From STF1-138 sp035356975 (GTDB taxonomy: Bacteria > Patescibacteriota > Patescibacteriia > UBA1558 > S5-K13), in NCBI GenBank assembly GCA_035356975.1, contig DAORGW010000003.1, forward strand, positions 1-56,261: DNA of 56,261 nucleotides, given 5' to 3'. How positions within the stretch are numbered: the first letter of the stretch is position 1; the number at the start of each line of letters is the position of its first letter. The notes under the pieces are model-generated. The model saw only the letters and a program-made list of their open reading frames with translations, made no database searches and was not told where the DNA came from. Both the position numbers and the translations under genes were made by a program. Below, piece by piece: positions 17,391 through 26,712 of the stretch.

Positions 17391-20012
17391 TTATTCACTA
17401 TACTGTTTTGCTTCGTTGAAGCTTATTGAAAGAAGTTTTGAAACACCATAATCATCCATTGTTACTCCATATAAAGTATCTGATTTTGTCATTGTAGCAC
17501 GATTGTGAGTTATGCAGATAAACTGAGTTTTGTCTTTTAATTTTTCTACGATTTCTGCAAATCTTTCTGAGTTTGCTTCGTCAAGTGCGGCATCAACTTC
17601 ATCTAGCACCACAAAAGGCGATGGATTATTAAATATAATTGCACAAATTAGAGCTATAGAAGTAAGTGAACGTTCTCCGCCCGATAGAACATTCATGCTA
17701 TTTAATTTTTTGCCAGGAATTTTTACAGAAATAATAATATCTGTAATCGGTTTTATTTTTCCTTCATATGTTTTTTGGTTTTCATCTTCTTCTTCGTGTG
17801 TTTGTTCTTCTTCTTGATTTTCTATTCCTTCTTCGTTTTCATCTTTTTTATCTTTTTCAAGTCCCTTTTTTATTGTAAGTTGTGCCGAACCACCGCTAAA
17901 TAAAATTTGAAAATATTCATCAAAGGCTTCATTTATTTTTTTGAAATTTTCATTAAACTTTTCTTCTATTTTTATATTTAAATCATCTATGATTTGTTTT
18001 AAATCTTTTGAGGCTTTTTCTAGATCCGTTATTTGATTTTCTAGGAAAGTATATTTTTCATTTACTTCACTATATTCTGATTCTGTGTTATCTTCTATTT
18101 CTCCAATTTGAGATAATTGAATTTTTAATTTATTTATTTTTGAAAACTCTGATTCGGTGTCAATATTATTTGCACTATAATCTAGATCATCTATATTTAA
18201 TTCTTCATGAATTACATCGATTTCAATATTCTCTTTTTTTGTTTGAGATTTTGCAAGCGAAATTTTTATTTCTTGAATTTCTGAATTGATTTTGTTTATT
18301 TCAAATTGTAAATCTTTTGATGTTCTTTGTAGTTCTAGAAGTTCTTTTTTCTCATCAAGACTACGAGATTCTAATTTATCAATTTCCGATTTAAAATTTA
18401 TAATTTTTTTGTCAATATCCGATATTTTTTCATCAATATTTGAGATCATTTTCTCAATTTGTTTTTGATTTTTTGATCTATCACTTGAGTTCGCCGATTC
18501 TATTTCTATGTCAAGTTTTGAAATACTAACCGAAATCATTTCTTGTCTTTTTATGAGTTCTTTTAATTTTTCATCTTTGAAGCCCTTGCTCGATTTTAAC
18601 TCATAGATTTCATTTACAAGTGAATCTTTGTTTAATAGATAATTTTGAAATTCCCTCTGTAATGTCGTATGATTTTCGTTCTCTTTCTTGTCTGTTTCAT
18701 TTAGAGATTTATCAATAAAATCAATTTCTTTTGAGATAAAAAATAAATCTTGCTTTAATTTATCAATAGGTATATTCTCAAAATCATCTACTATTGATTT
18801 AATAGAAGAGTTTATTTTTTTAATTCTTTGTTTTGCCTCAAGTTCTTCTGAAATTCCACTTTGCTCGTTGATATTTTCTAATTTGCTCTGTAATTCTTTT
18901 ATTTTATCTAAGAAATTTTGTTGTTCTTGTGTTTTATCTTTTAATTTATTTTCTAATTCTAATAATTCTTTTTTTAGTTCTATAATTATTGTATCATTTT
19001 TTTTATGCTCATCGCTTAAATCATTTTTTTGATTTATAAACCACGAGATATTATTTTTTCCAGCATTAGAAAATTCAATACCAAGCTTTCCTTGATAAAT
19101 AACCTTGTCCCTTATAAGTTTATTTTTTAAATCATTCAATTCTTCAAATTCCCTCTGAAGTGAAATAAATTTTACGGCATAGGAATCTTTTTTTTCTTCA
19201 CTGTTTATTTTCGCATCAATATCTAACAATTGTTTTTCTAAGGAATTTTTAGTTTTTTCTAGTTTTTCTAATTTTTCTTCGCTATCAGCTATTTCATTTT
19301 TTATATTTGAAATAATGAATCCATAATATTTTTTTTGCGCGTCTATTAATTTTTCTTTAAATTCCTGTTGATTTTTTAATTTATTTACCTGTCTTGTTAA
19401 ATATTTAAGTCGGGGAGAGATTTCATTTAAAATTAATTTACTTTTTGCTAGATTTTCTTGGGTGTTTGTATATTTTGTTTGAGATTTTTCTTTTTTTAGT
19501 TGAAATTCTTTTATTCCGGTGGCTTCGTCAAAAAAATCTTTTCTTGATGCTGCTGATTGATTTAAAATAGAATCAATCATTCCTTGTCCAACTATAGAAT
19601 AGTTTCCTTCTCCGAAATTAGCCCTGGCAAGCATCATTTGGATATCGAGTAATCTTACTTTGTTTTTATTTACTAAATATTCATTTTCTCCGGTTCTATA
19701 AACACGGCGAGTAATTATTACTTCTTCGAAATCAATTGGGATTTTTTTGCTCGTATTGTCTAAAAACAAACTAACCTCAGCCATTCCTAGACGATTTTTT
19801 TTATCGCTCCCAGCAAAAATAACTTCATCTGATTTTTTTGTTCGAAGAAGTTTTTGACTTTGTTCACCGGTTGCCCATCTTATTGCATCTGCAATATTTG
19901 ATTTTCCAGAACCATTAGGCCCCACAATCGATGTAAGATTTTGGTTAAATGTGAGTTCGGTTTTATTTGCAAAGGATTTAAATCCCTGTATTTCTATTTT
20001 TTTTAGAAACAT
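17391..20012 (-). CDS. smc: Short SMC-like ATPase without a visible hinge
   Basis: 873 aa versus about 1,150-1,200 for bacterial SMC. The N-terminal head is typical (FKSFANKTELTF; Walker A GPNGSGKSN at 31-39; VGQGMIDSILN), and so is the C-terminal head (signature VLSGGERSLTSIAL; Walker B FVVLDEVDAALD; ITHNRATM). Between them are two Lys/Glu-rich coiled-coil arms. The middle (about 380-480) shows no globular Gly-rich hinge and no zinc hook, only more charged helix around a short break near NIPIDKL. An acidic insert (KKDENEEGIENQEEEQTHEE) lies just before the C-terminal signature. It is the last gene of rpmF-nusB-rnc-smc; rnc-smc adjacency is common in bacteria. It likely compacts or segregates DNA. 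Confidence 0.9.
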   Translation of the reverse strand: MFLKKIEIQGFKSFANKTELTFNQNLTSIVGPNGSGKSNIADAIRWATGEQSQKLLRTKKSDEVIFAGSDKKNRLGMAEVSLFLDNTSKKIPIDFEEVIITRRVYRTGENEYLVNKNKVRLLDIQMMLARANFGEGNYSIVGQGMIDSILNQSAASRKDFFDEATGIKEFQLKKEKSQTKYTNTQENLAKSKLILNEISPRLKYLTRQVNKLKNQQEFKEKLIDAQKKYYGFIISNIKNEIADSEEKLEKLEKTKNSLEKQLLDIDAKINSEEKKDSYAVKFISLQREFEELNDLKNKLIRDKVIYQGKLGIEFSNAGKNNISWFINQKNDLSDEHKKNDTIIIELKKELLELENKLKDKTQEQQNFLDKIKELQSKLENINEQSGISEELEAKQRIKKINSSIKSIVDDFENIPIDKLKQDLFFISKEIDFIDKSLNETDKKENENHTTLQREFQNYLLNKDSLVNEIYELKSSKGFKDEKLKELIKRQEMISVSISKLDIEIESANSSDRSKNQKQIEKMISNIDEKISDIDKKIINFKSEIDKLESRSLDEKKELLELQRTSKDLQFEINKINSEIQEIKISLAKSQTKKENIEIDVIHEELNIDDLDYSANNIDTESEFSKINKLKIQLSQIGEIEDNTESEYSEVNEKYTFLENQITDLEKASKDLKQIIDDLNIKIEEKFNENFKKINEAFDEYFQILFSGGSAQLTIKKGLEKDKKDENEEGIENQEEEQTHEEEDENQKTYEGKIKPITDIIISVKIPGKKLNSMNVLSGGERSLTSIALICAIIFNNPSPFVVLDEVDAALDEANSERFAEIVEKLKDKTQFICITHNRATMTKSDTLYGVTMDDYGVSKLLSISFNEAKQYSE

Positions 20013-20023
20013 TTATTTTTATT

Positions 20024-20722
20024 TTACCAATTTTCTTTTTTTAGTCCCAGTGTTGCGGCATTTATTTCAGCTTCTTGTTTGGAGCTACCCCCACCCTTTG
20101 TGATTAATTTTTTATCAATATATAGCCCAACTGTAAAATTTTTTTTATGATCTGGTCCGGTTTCTTCAAGTAATTTATACTTAGGAGTTATATTATATTT
20201 TTCCTGAGCTTTTTCTTGAAACTGAGTTTTTGGATCTAGGTATAATTTTTTATCAACTATTTCGTCAACATTTTTTAAAATATATTTTTCTATGAATTTT
20301 TTAGCATTGTTATATCCACTATCTAAATAAATCGCACCGATTATTGCCTCCATACAATTTGCAAGTATATATTGTCTTGCCTTGGAGTCTTTGTCTTTTG
20401 ATTCGCCATGACTTAGAAATAAATATTTTTCTATTTGCAGTTCACGACCTATTAGGGTTAAATTATTTGAATTGACTAAACTTGCTCTTATGTTTGTAAG
20501 TTCTCCCTCTGGGCGATTTTCGAATTTTTTAAATAAAAAATCAGTAGACACTAATTCTAATACTGCATCTCCTAAAAATTCTAATCTTTCGTTTTGTCCC
20601 AATTTAAAACCAGGATTTTCGTTTAAAAAAGATTTATGAACAAATGCCTGTTTTAATATATCAAGATTATTAAAATTTATATTTATTTTTTTTGCGAATT
20701 CTTGAATCTTGTCCTTTAACAT
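20024..20722 (-). CDS. rnc: Ribonuclease III
   Basis: 232 aa, normal length. Signature NERLEFLGDAVLELV (about 41-55) has the catalytic Glu/Asp pair; a second acidic site is in ANCMEAIIGAIYLD. A C-terminal double-strand RNA-binding domain starts at about 155 (KTQFQEKAQEKYN, then GGGSSKQEAEINAA). It cuts double-stranded RNA in rRNA and mRNA processing. It lies 11 nt upstream of smc and 12 nt downstream of nusB. Confidence 0.97.
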   Translation of the reverse strand: MLKDKIQEFAKKININFNNLDILKQAFVHKSFLNENPGFKLGQNERLEFLGDAVLELVSTDFLFKKFENRPEGELTNIRASLVNSNNLTLIGRELQIEKYLFLSHGESKDKDSKARQYILANCMEAIIGAIYLDSGYNNAKKFIEKYILKNVDEIVDKKLYLDPKTQFQEKAQEKYNITPKYKLLEETGPDHKKNFTVGLYIDKKLITKGGGSSKQEAEINAATLGLKKENW

Positions 20723-20734
20723 ATTTTTATTTTT

Positions 20735-21193
20735 TTATTGATTTGCTTCTTCTGAAATTTCAAATTCTTTAAGTTCTTCTTCTGTTGCACCCATTTCTTT
20801 ATAAATTGATCCTAAAACACCGTTAATAAATTTACTACTATTATCTCCACCATAATCTTTTGATAGTTCTATTGCTTCGTTTATTGCAACTTTTGGTGGT
20901 AGATTTTCAAATTTTAATTCATAAATTCCAATTCTAAGTATATTTCTATCAATTATAGCAATTTGTTTTAGTGGCCACTCGGGGGCATATTTAATAATTA
21001 AATCATTTAGATCTTTCCATTTATCTACTATTCCTTTTAGAAGATTTTTTGTAAATTCAGTGTCATCTTTGTCAGCACCAAATTCTTTTTCTGTATATTC
21101 TAATATATTTTGTGGATTTCCTTGCGTTTTATTAAAATCCCACGCAAAAAGTGTTTGAAGAATTATTATTCTTGATAAGTGTCTGTTTGCCAT
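20735..21193 (-). CDS. nusB: Transcription antitermination factor NusB
   Basis: 152 aa from the ATG at 21193; an upstream ATG (21226) would add a hydrophobic lead not found in the family. It starts MANRHLSRIIILQTLFAWDF, matching the R-x-x-A/I-x-Q-x-L-(F/Y) opening of NusB. ILRIGIYEL and PPKVAINEAIELSKDYG are the usual C-terminal signatures. It binds boxA RNA with S10 in rRNA antitermination. Confidence 0.95.
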   Translation of the reverse strand: MANRHLSRIIILQTLFAWDFNKTQGNPQNILEYTEKEFGADKDDTEFTKNLLKGIVDKWKDLNDLIIKYAPEWPLKQIAIIDRNILRIGIYELKFENLPPKVAINEAIELSKDYGGDNSSKFINGVLGSIYKEMGATEEELKEFEISEEANQ

Positions 21194-21233
21194 AAATAAA
21201 ATTATTAAATATAAAAAGAAAAGCACAATAAAA

Positions 21234-21446
21234 CTATGCTTTCTTTTTTGTTTTTTTCTTGTCTAAAGAGGTTTTGATTTTTATTATTTCTTTACCCTTA
21301 TAATATCCGCAGTTTTTACAAACTGTGTGGGGTTTTATCATTGTCTTACATTTTGGACAAGATACTAAATTAATTTTTTTAAGCGCATGGTGTGATCTTC
21401 TTCTTCTTGTTTCAGATGATGGTCTTCTTTTTGCTGGTACTGGCAT
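21234..21446 (-). CDS. rpmF: 50S ribosomal protein L32
   Basis: 70 aa. N-terminus MPVPAKRRPSSETRRRRSHH is typical of L32, followed by a four-Cys zinc site (CPKC and CKNCGYY). The C-terminus has an extra Lys-rich tail. First gene of the rpmF-nusB-rnc-smc operon. Confidence 0.97.
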   Translation of the reverse strand: MPVPAKRRPSSETRRRRSHHALKKINLVSCPKCKTMIKPHTVCKNCGYYKGKEIIKIKTSLDKKKTKKKA

Positions 21447-21607
21447 AATATAATATATTAATTGTTAGTTGATTAATTGGTTTATAAAGTTAAAATAAAA
21501 AATGCTATTTGCTCTTTTGTATAGTATTTTAGCTGATTTTATATGAAATGTCAAAGTTGAAGGAGTATATATATTGACAAAATATTCAATTTATGATAAT
21601 TGTTGTT

Positions 21608-21685
21608 ATTAACAAATATGTGAGGGGACTGGAGGGGGTTTAAAAGATCTCTTTCAAATATTAATCCCCCTATAAGGGGTTTTTA
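21608..21685 (+). ncRNA. Candidate small RNA or attenuated leader between rpmF and purB
   Basis: The gene-free stretch 21447-21750 is not empty. A TTGACA box at 21574-21579 with a 15-17 bp spaced AT-rich -10 (around 21595-21602) would start RNA near 21608. It ends at a terminator, CCCC-TATAA-GGGG-TTTTT (21667-21684). Inside, AGGGGG (21633-21638) can pair with CCCCCT (21666-21671), which would break the terminator stem. That gives two mutually exclusive folds, as in an attenuator. A new promoter for purB follows at once, so the RNA may also stand alone at about 75-80 nt. No known riboswitch class was recognised. Confidence 0.5.
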
Positions 21686-21686
21686 T

Positions 21687-21714
21687 TTGACAATTTTATA
21701 TAAAGTTGTAAGCT
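21687..21714 (+). promoter_or_regulatory. Promoter of purB
   Basis: TTGACA directly after the preceding T-run, 16 bp spacer, TAAGCT (weak -10). GGAGGA lies 3 nt before the ATG at 21751. Confidence 0.6.
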
Positions 21715-21750
21715 TTTTTTATAAAATATGAAAAAACATAGGGAGGAATT

Positions 21751-23232
21751 ATGTTTGCAAGGGAACGAGTCAGGGAATTTCTTGACGCTTTTGGTGTGGA
21801 AGTTGATGATTGTATTCTTCAACTTATGGAATTATTAGAAGTCCAAGACAAAGAAACAATTGCTTTTATGGAAAAGCGAGCTTCTCTTATGGCGATATCT
21901 CCAATTGATGGAAGATATGCAGACAAAACAAAAGAATTTAGAGAAACATTTTCTGAGTTTGGGCTTTTTAGGTTTAGAGTATTTGTAGAAATCAAATGGC
22001 TAGAATTCCTTCTCTTAGAAACAAAACTTATTGATTATTCTAACGAAGAAATTAGATTGATTCTTCTTATACCTGAACAATTTAACATCGAATCTGCAAT
22101 ACGCATAAAAGAAATTGAAAAGATTACAAATCATGACGTTAATGCCGTTGTTGAATACATTAAAGAATGTCTTGTAGATATTGGCCTTAGAAAATTTTCA
22201 GGATATGTGCATCTATTTTTAACATCCGAAGATGTAAATAATGCTGCATATTCTCTTATGCTCAAAGAAGCCAATAAAATTTTTGGTCTTAAATTTTGTA
22301 AGTTTTTAGAATCTCTAGATAAAAAGGTTGAAAATTGGAAGAATATTGTTATGCTTGGTCATACACATGGCCAACCAGCAACTCCCACAACTATGGGAAA
22401 GGAATTATTGGTTTTTAGTAGGCTATTCGTGTCAGAATTTTTAAAGGTTCAAGAATGGAAAGCTTTTGTGAAATGGAGTGGAGCAACTGGAACTTTTGCA
22501 GCACATCATTTCGTAATGCCAGAAGTTAACTGGCCAACAAAGTGTGAACATTTCGTTAGGGGCTATTTGCGTATGGATTATATATCTATTTCTACACAGA
22601 TAAATCCACATCACGATATTGCGGAGTTGCTTCAGATGATTATTCGTATAGCGGGAACTATTGTTGATATGTCTTCAGATATGTGGATATATATTTCCAA
22701 AAAATATCTAAAACAGAAGCCGAAAGAAGGAGAGGTGGGATCATCTACCATGCCCCATAAGGTAAATCCCATAGACTGGGAAAATGCTCGTGGAAATGCA
22801 AAAATAGCCATCGGTCTTTGTGAGTGTTTATCTAGAGAACTTTTGGTTTCTACAATGCAAAGGGATCTGAGCGATTCAACAATTCAGAGGTGCCTAGGAA
22901 CAATTTTTTCTCATATGATAATAGCCACAGAAAGTTGTATAAAAGGAATTGGAAAAATCGAAATTAATCAAAATGAGATTAATAAAGATCTTAGAGACAA
23001 TCCTGAGGTGATAACTGAGGGCATTCAAGTTTTTCTTAGGGTTTTAGGAATCCCGGATGCCTATAATAAACTTAAAGAGCTTTCTCGTGGAAAAAAATTG
23101 ACTAAAAAAATTCTCAAAGAATTTGTTGATGCGCTGGATATTCCTCAAAAAGATAAAAGAAAAATTCTTAGTCTAACGCCAGCAAAGTATGTTGGTTTAT
23201 GTTTAGATATAATTAATCGAGAATTAAATTAG
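21751..23232 (+). CDS. purB: Adenylosuccinate lyase, E. coli PurB type, N-terminally extended
   Basis: 493 aa; the E. coli-type enzyme is about 456. Residues 1-47 are an extra helical segment before the family opening AISPIDGRYADKTKEFRETF. Catalytic features: TNHDVNAVVEY, the His in GHTHGQPATPTTMGKE, and the signature GSSTMPHKVNPIDWENARGN with the catalytic Ser on the flexible loop. It cleaves adenylosuccinate to AMP and fumarate, and SAICAR in full purine synthesis. No other purine-synthesis gene is near, so salvage (IMP to AMP) is the likely use. It is one of the ten strong-SD single-gene units and shares a terminator with the converging TrpF-like gene. Confidence 0.95.
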   Translation: MFARERVREFLDAFGVEVDDCILQLMELLEVQDKETIAFMEKRASLMAISPIDGRYADKTKEFRETFSEFGLFRFRVFVEIKWLEFLLLETKLIDYSNEEIRLILLIPEQFNIESAIRIKEIEKITNHDVNAVVEYIKECLVDIGLRKFSGYVHLFLTSEDVNNAAYSLMLKEANKIFGLKFCKFLESLDKKVENWKNIVMLGHTHGQPATPTTMGKELLVFSRLFVSEFLKVQEWKAFVKWSGATGTFAAHHFVMPEVNWPTKCEHFVRGYLRMDYISISTQINPHHDIAELLQMIIRIAGTIVDMSSDMWIYISKKYLKQKPKEGEVGSSTMPHKVNPIDWENARGNAKIAIGLCECLSRELLVSTMQRDLSDSTIQRCLGTIFSHMIIATESCIKGIGKIEINQNEINKDLRDNPEVITEGIQVFLRVLGIPDAYNKLKELSRGKKLTKKILKEFVDALDIPQKDKRKILSLTPAKYVGLCLDIINRELN

Positions 23233-23248
23233 TTATTTATAATTAAAA

Positions 23249-23280
23249 AAACTGCGGAAATTTCCGCAGTTTATTTTTTA
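23249..23280. terminator. Bidirectional terminator between purB and the TrpF-like gene
   Basis: Perfect palindrome AACTGCGGAA/TTCCGCAGTT flanked by A- and T-runs; it overlaps the stop of the minus-strand gene. Confidence 0.9.
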
Positions 23281-24017
23281 AAAAACATTGATAATGCTTT
23301 GTGTAGATATGATATGGTTTTTTGTGGGTCAAGAGAGTCTGATTCGTTCATTAGTTTACCCTCGGCATCAATACATGCATCTGGAAAAAGTCTTATAATT
23401 GGTTTAATTATATGAAGATTTTTCGCATGAAGGCCGCCAGCAAAAACAATCTTTAGGCTTGTTTTTTTTGATATTTCTTCCCCATATTCAATGAGTTTTT
23501 GAGCATGCATTTCAGTACCAGAACCCATGCTCATATCTAAAATCACATAATCTGCAAGATAATCATATTCAATAAGTTTTTTGGACATTTGTTGGGGTGT
23601 ATAATTTTCAAAATCATCTCTTTCCATCTGTACTACAATTTTTTTGTTGGGGAATCTTTTTTTGAATTCTGATAATAGATTTAGATCTGGCCATTTCATG
23701 TTGAGTTGAAATCCATGAAGATTTTCCCCAGCAATGTAAATAAGTTGTGTTAGATGTTCAAGCAATTTTTCTTTCTCATAGGTATTAAAGTGTATTATAT
23801 TTAATACTCTATTGTCCTTTAGAAAAATTTCTGGTATAGAATTTGTATTTGCATATCTACTTCTAATGTGTATGCCACGCATGGTAATATTGTTAACTAA
23901 AACACCCACCATAAGTTTGTGTGTGTGCCCAGGTATTATTTCCATGAGTAGGCGTCTAATCTGTTCTTTGCGCGTAAAGCCTGTAATTCCTATATAACTA
24001 GGATTATTATTTTTCAT
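23271..24017 (-). CDS. Phosphoribosylanthranilate isomerase-like TIM-barrel protein
   Basis: 248 aa. The start is set at 24017 by GGAGGA 4 nt upstream (the ATG at 24077 precedes the promoter-leader region). It opens YIGITGFTRKEQIRRLL, like the C-GI-T-x-x-x-D/Q start of TrpF but without the catalytic Cys. An internal LDMSMGSGTEMHA occupies the place of the TrpF D-x-x-x-GGTG loop. The C-terminal KIVFAGGLHAKNLHIIKP and CIDAEGKL match the TrpF AGGL-x-x-x-N and D-x-x-SG phosphate-binding loops. There are no other trp genes, so tryptophan synthesis is unlikely; a related phosphoribosyl-sugar reaction is my inference. Converges on purB with a shared terminator. Confidence 0.68.
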   Translation of the reverse strand: MKNNNPSYIGITGFTRKEQIRRLLMEIIPGHTHKLMVGVLVNNITMRGIHIRSRYANTNSIPEIFLKDNRVLNIIHFNTYEKEKLLEHLTQLIYIAGENLHGFQLNMKWPDLNLLSEFKKRFPNKKIVVQMERDDFENYTPQQMSKKLIEYDYLADYVILDMSMGSGTEMHAQKLIEYGEEISKKTSLKIVFAGGLHAKNLHIIKPIIRLFPDACIDAEGKLMNESDSLDPQKTISYLHKALSMFFKK

Positions 24018-24048
24018 GATTTCCTCCCATGATTTTTCTATATTAGCT

Positions 24049-24077
24049 ATATTATTAAATGATTTGTTTTTTGTCAA
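24049..24077 (-). promoter_or_regulatory. Promoter of the TrpF-like gene
   Basis: Minus strand TTGACA, 17 bp spacer, TAATAT. Confidence 0.75.
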
Positions 24078-24081
24078 TTTA

Positions 24082-24107
24082 AAAAACTCGTATAAATACG
24101 AGTTTTT
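24082..24107 (-). terminator. Terminator of valS
   Basis: AAAAACTCGTA/TACGAGTTTTT hairpin overlapping the valS stop; symmetrical A/T flanks allow both directions. Confidence 0.88.
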
Positions 24108-26670
24108 ATTTTAATTTTTCTAATAAATCATAGGCGGATTTCAGTTTTTTCTTTTCATTATCAATTATGTGTTCTGGTGCTCTTTGTGTAAAATTTTTAT
24201 TGTTTAGTTTTTCTTCTATTAGATTAATATATGCAATTGTTTCCCTGATTTGTTTTTGTTTGTCAGCTTCATTAATTGTTATTTCAATATATATATCAAC
24301 ATCAGGAATATGAATTACGTCTTTATATTTTTCGTCTGTTAATTTAACTTTTGCAAGAGACTCTATGGTGTTAATTTGATTAACCACCAATTCAAAATAT
24401 TTTTCGGATTCTATGTGACAGTGTACTATTGTTTTTAAATCAATCTTGTTTTCATTTTTTAAATTTCTTATCGCAATAATTATTTCTTGTAGTTTTCCAA
24501 ACTCAACTAAAACATTTTTATTTATTTTATTTGATTTTGGCCAGGATGAAATCATGAGTAATTTGGAATCAATATTTTGCCAAATCGTTTCTGTAATAAA
24601 AGGAATAAATGGATGCCATAATTTTAGAAGTGTTTGTAAAATGTATAGTAATATTTGTTCTTTTCCCTTTTCAATCTTTGCAATTTCTATGTACCAATCA
24701 GCAAAATCAGTCCAAGTAAAATCATATAAAGCCTCGCTCGCAAGTGAAAAATTATGATCATTTAGGTCTTTTGTGGTACTCTCTATTAAAGTGTTTAATT
24801 TTCTCAAAATCCATTCATCTGCTAACGTAATTGGTTTTGGTTGTTTTTCTATTAATTTTACATTATCAGATGACATTAAAATATATCTTGATATGTTCCA
24901 TAGTTTATTTATGAAATTTCTTGCACCCAATACTTTTTCTTCGTAGAATTTAGCATCATTCCCCGGAGCAATTCCCTTTATTAAGCTAAGTCTTAGCGCA
25001 TCAGTTCCATAATTTTTAATTATTTCAATTGGATCCAAACTATTTCCAAGTGATTTTGAAAATTTCTTTCCCTCTTTTGAACGAAGCATTCCATGAATAT
25101 AAACCTCCTCAAATGGAATATCATCAATTACATAAGTTGTCATAAGAATCATTCTTGCCATCCAAAAAAATAGTATTTCATAACCCATTTGCATCCATTG
25201 TGTTGGGTGAAATTTTTTAAAATCTTTTGTGTTGTCTGGCCAACCAAGCGTTGAAAAAGTCCACGCACCAGAAGAAAACCACGTATCTAATGTGTCTGGA
25301 TCTTGAGACCAGTCATTTCCAGGAGAAACTAATGCAACCTGTATTTTTTCATCTTTATACCAAACGGGAATTCTGTGTCCCCACCAAATTTGTCTAGATA
25401 TGCACCAATCACGTAAATTATCAATCCACTGCATGTATGAGTTTAAAAATCTGTCAGGAGTAATTTTAATTTTTTTATTCTTTTTTCCATTGTGACCAAC
25501 TGTAAAAACATCTTTCATTAATTGTTTTAGAGATTTATTTTTTTTTGGAATTATTTTGTTTACATCAATAAACCATTGTCTCATTGGTATTACTTCAATA
25601 ACATCATTAAATCTATCAGATTTACCAACGCTATGAACTGATTCTTCTTGTTTTATGATTAAATTATTTTCTTTTAACCAATTTACAAATTTTTCTCTTG
25701 CCTCTGATACCGTTAACCCTTCATAATTTTTTCCTGCATTTTCTGTCATTTTTCCATCAGGACCTATAACAGGAATAATTCCTATTTCTTTATTTTTTTG
25801 ATACATTTCAAAATCAACCATACTATGAGCCGGAGTTACACCAACTGCGCCCGTTCCATAATTTATATCAGCGTTTTCATCTGCAATTATTGTAATTGTC
25901 AGAGGATTTAGCGCTCCGACATCAACTGTAAATTTTTGGTCTATATATTTATTATATCTATCATCTTTTGGATTTACTGCAACAGCACAATCACCCAATT
26001 TTGTTTCTGGTCTAGTTGTTGCAATTGGAATTGGAAAGTCATGAGAATACTTAAAAGTATAAATTGTAACTGGTTCTTCTTCATAAACAAGTTCATCGTC
26101 AGAACAAGTTGATTGTCCGCGTACGGTCCAGTTAACAGTTCTATATCCTCTATAAATTAATCCATCATCATACATCTTTTTAAAAAGTGTATTTACGGCA
26201 AGAGATCTTTTTTCATCAAATGTATAGGCAAATCTAGACCAATCACAACTTGTTCCCATTTTTCTGATTTGATTTAAGATCGTTGATTTAGAATTTTCAG
26301 AGTATTCTCTAATTTTTTCAAGTAATTTTTCGCGACCCAACTCCTCCCGAGGATTTTTAATTCCATTTTTTTGTAATTCTTTTTCGACTCTTGCTTGAGT
26401 TGCAACCGCTGCGTGGTCAGCTCCAGGAAGGAGAAGTGCTTTATAACCACACATTCTTCTAAATCTTATTTCAGTATCTAATATTGAGTTTTCGAGTGCG
26501 TGGCCTAAATGTAATATTCCAGTTACATTTGGTGGTGGCATTAATATGCAATATGGTTTTTTGGCGTGCTTTAAATTATCCGGATTGAAAAATCCTGACT
26601 CTTCCCAGGTTTTGTATATTTGGTCTTCAAATTTTTTGGCTTCGTAGGTTTTATCAAGTTCTATTTTCAT
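24106..26670 (-). CDS. valS: Valyl-tRNA synthetase
   Basis: 854 aa from 26670; an ATG at 26697 would add nine residues that do not look native. It charges tRNA-Val. Class I marks: HLGHAL (HIGH) near the N-terminus after MPPPNVTG; the editing-domain TTRPETKLGDCAV (usual M is K); DPDTLDTWFSSGAW; and KFSKS-LGNSLDP for the KMSKS loop. The C-terminus has the short coiled-coil typical of bacterial ValS (from about 810). Standing alone between two hairpins, it is followed upstream by a 77-bp dispersed repeat and tsaE. Confidence 0.97.
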   Translation of the reverse strand: MKIELDKTYEAKKFEDQIYKTWEESGFFNPDNLKHAKKPYCILMPPPNVTGILHLGHALENSILDTEIRFRRMCGYKALLLPGADHAAVATQARVEKELQKNGIKNPREELGREKLLEKIREYSENSKSTILNQIRKMGTSCDWSRFAYTFDEKRSLAVNTLFKKMYDDGLIYRGYRTVNWTVRGQSTCSDDELVYEEEPVTIYTFKYSHDFPIPIATTRPETKLGDCAVAVNPKDDRYNKYIDQKFTVDVGALNPLTITIIADENADINYGTGAVGVTPAHSMVDFEMYQKNKEIGIIPVIGPDGKMTENAGKNYEGLTVSEAREKFVNWLKENNLIIKQEESVHSVGKSDRFNDVIEVIPMRQWFIDVNKIIPKKNKSLKQLMKDVFTVGHNGKKNKKIKITPDRFLNSYMQWIDNLRDWCISRQIWWGHRIPVWYKDEKIQVALVSPGNDWSQDPDTLDTWFSSGAWTFSTLGWPDNTKDFKKFHPTQWMQMGYEILFFWMARMILMTTYVIDDIPFEEVYIHGMLRSKEGKKFSKSLGNSLDPIEIIKNYGTDALRLSLIKGIAPGNDAKFYEEKVLGARNFINKLWNISRYILMSSDNVKLIEKQPKPITLADEWILRKLNTLIESTTKDLNDHNFSLASEALYDFTWTDFADWYIEIAKIEKGKEQILLYILQTLLKLWHPFIPFITETIWQNIDSKLLMISSWPKSNKINKNVLVEFGKLQEIIIAIRNLKNENKIDLKTIVHCHIESEKYFELVVNQINTIESLAKVKLTDEKYKDVIHIPDVDIYIEITINEADKQKQIRETIAYINLIEEKLNNKNFTQRAPEHIIDNEKKKLKSAYDLLEKLK

Positions 26671-26712
26671 TGTTTTTCTTTTATATAAAATTTTCATTAT
26701 TGTCCTTTATAC

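Noticed and set aside
21557..21570. AAGGAGTATATAT as a start site for a small ORF in the rpmF-purB gap
   Set aside because: There is no ATG or other usable start at the right distance and no open frame of note.
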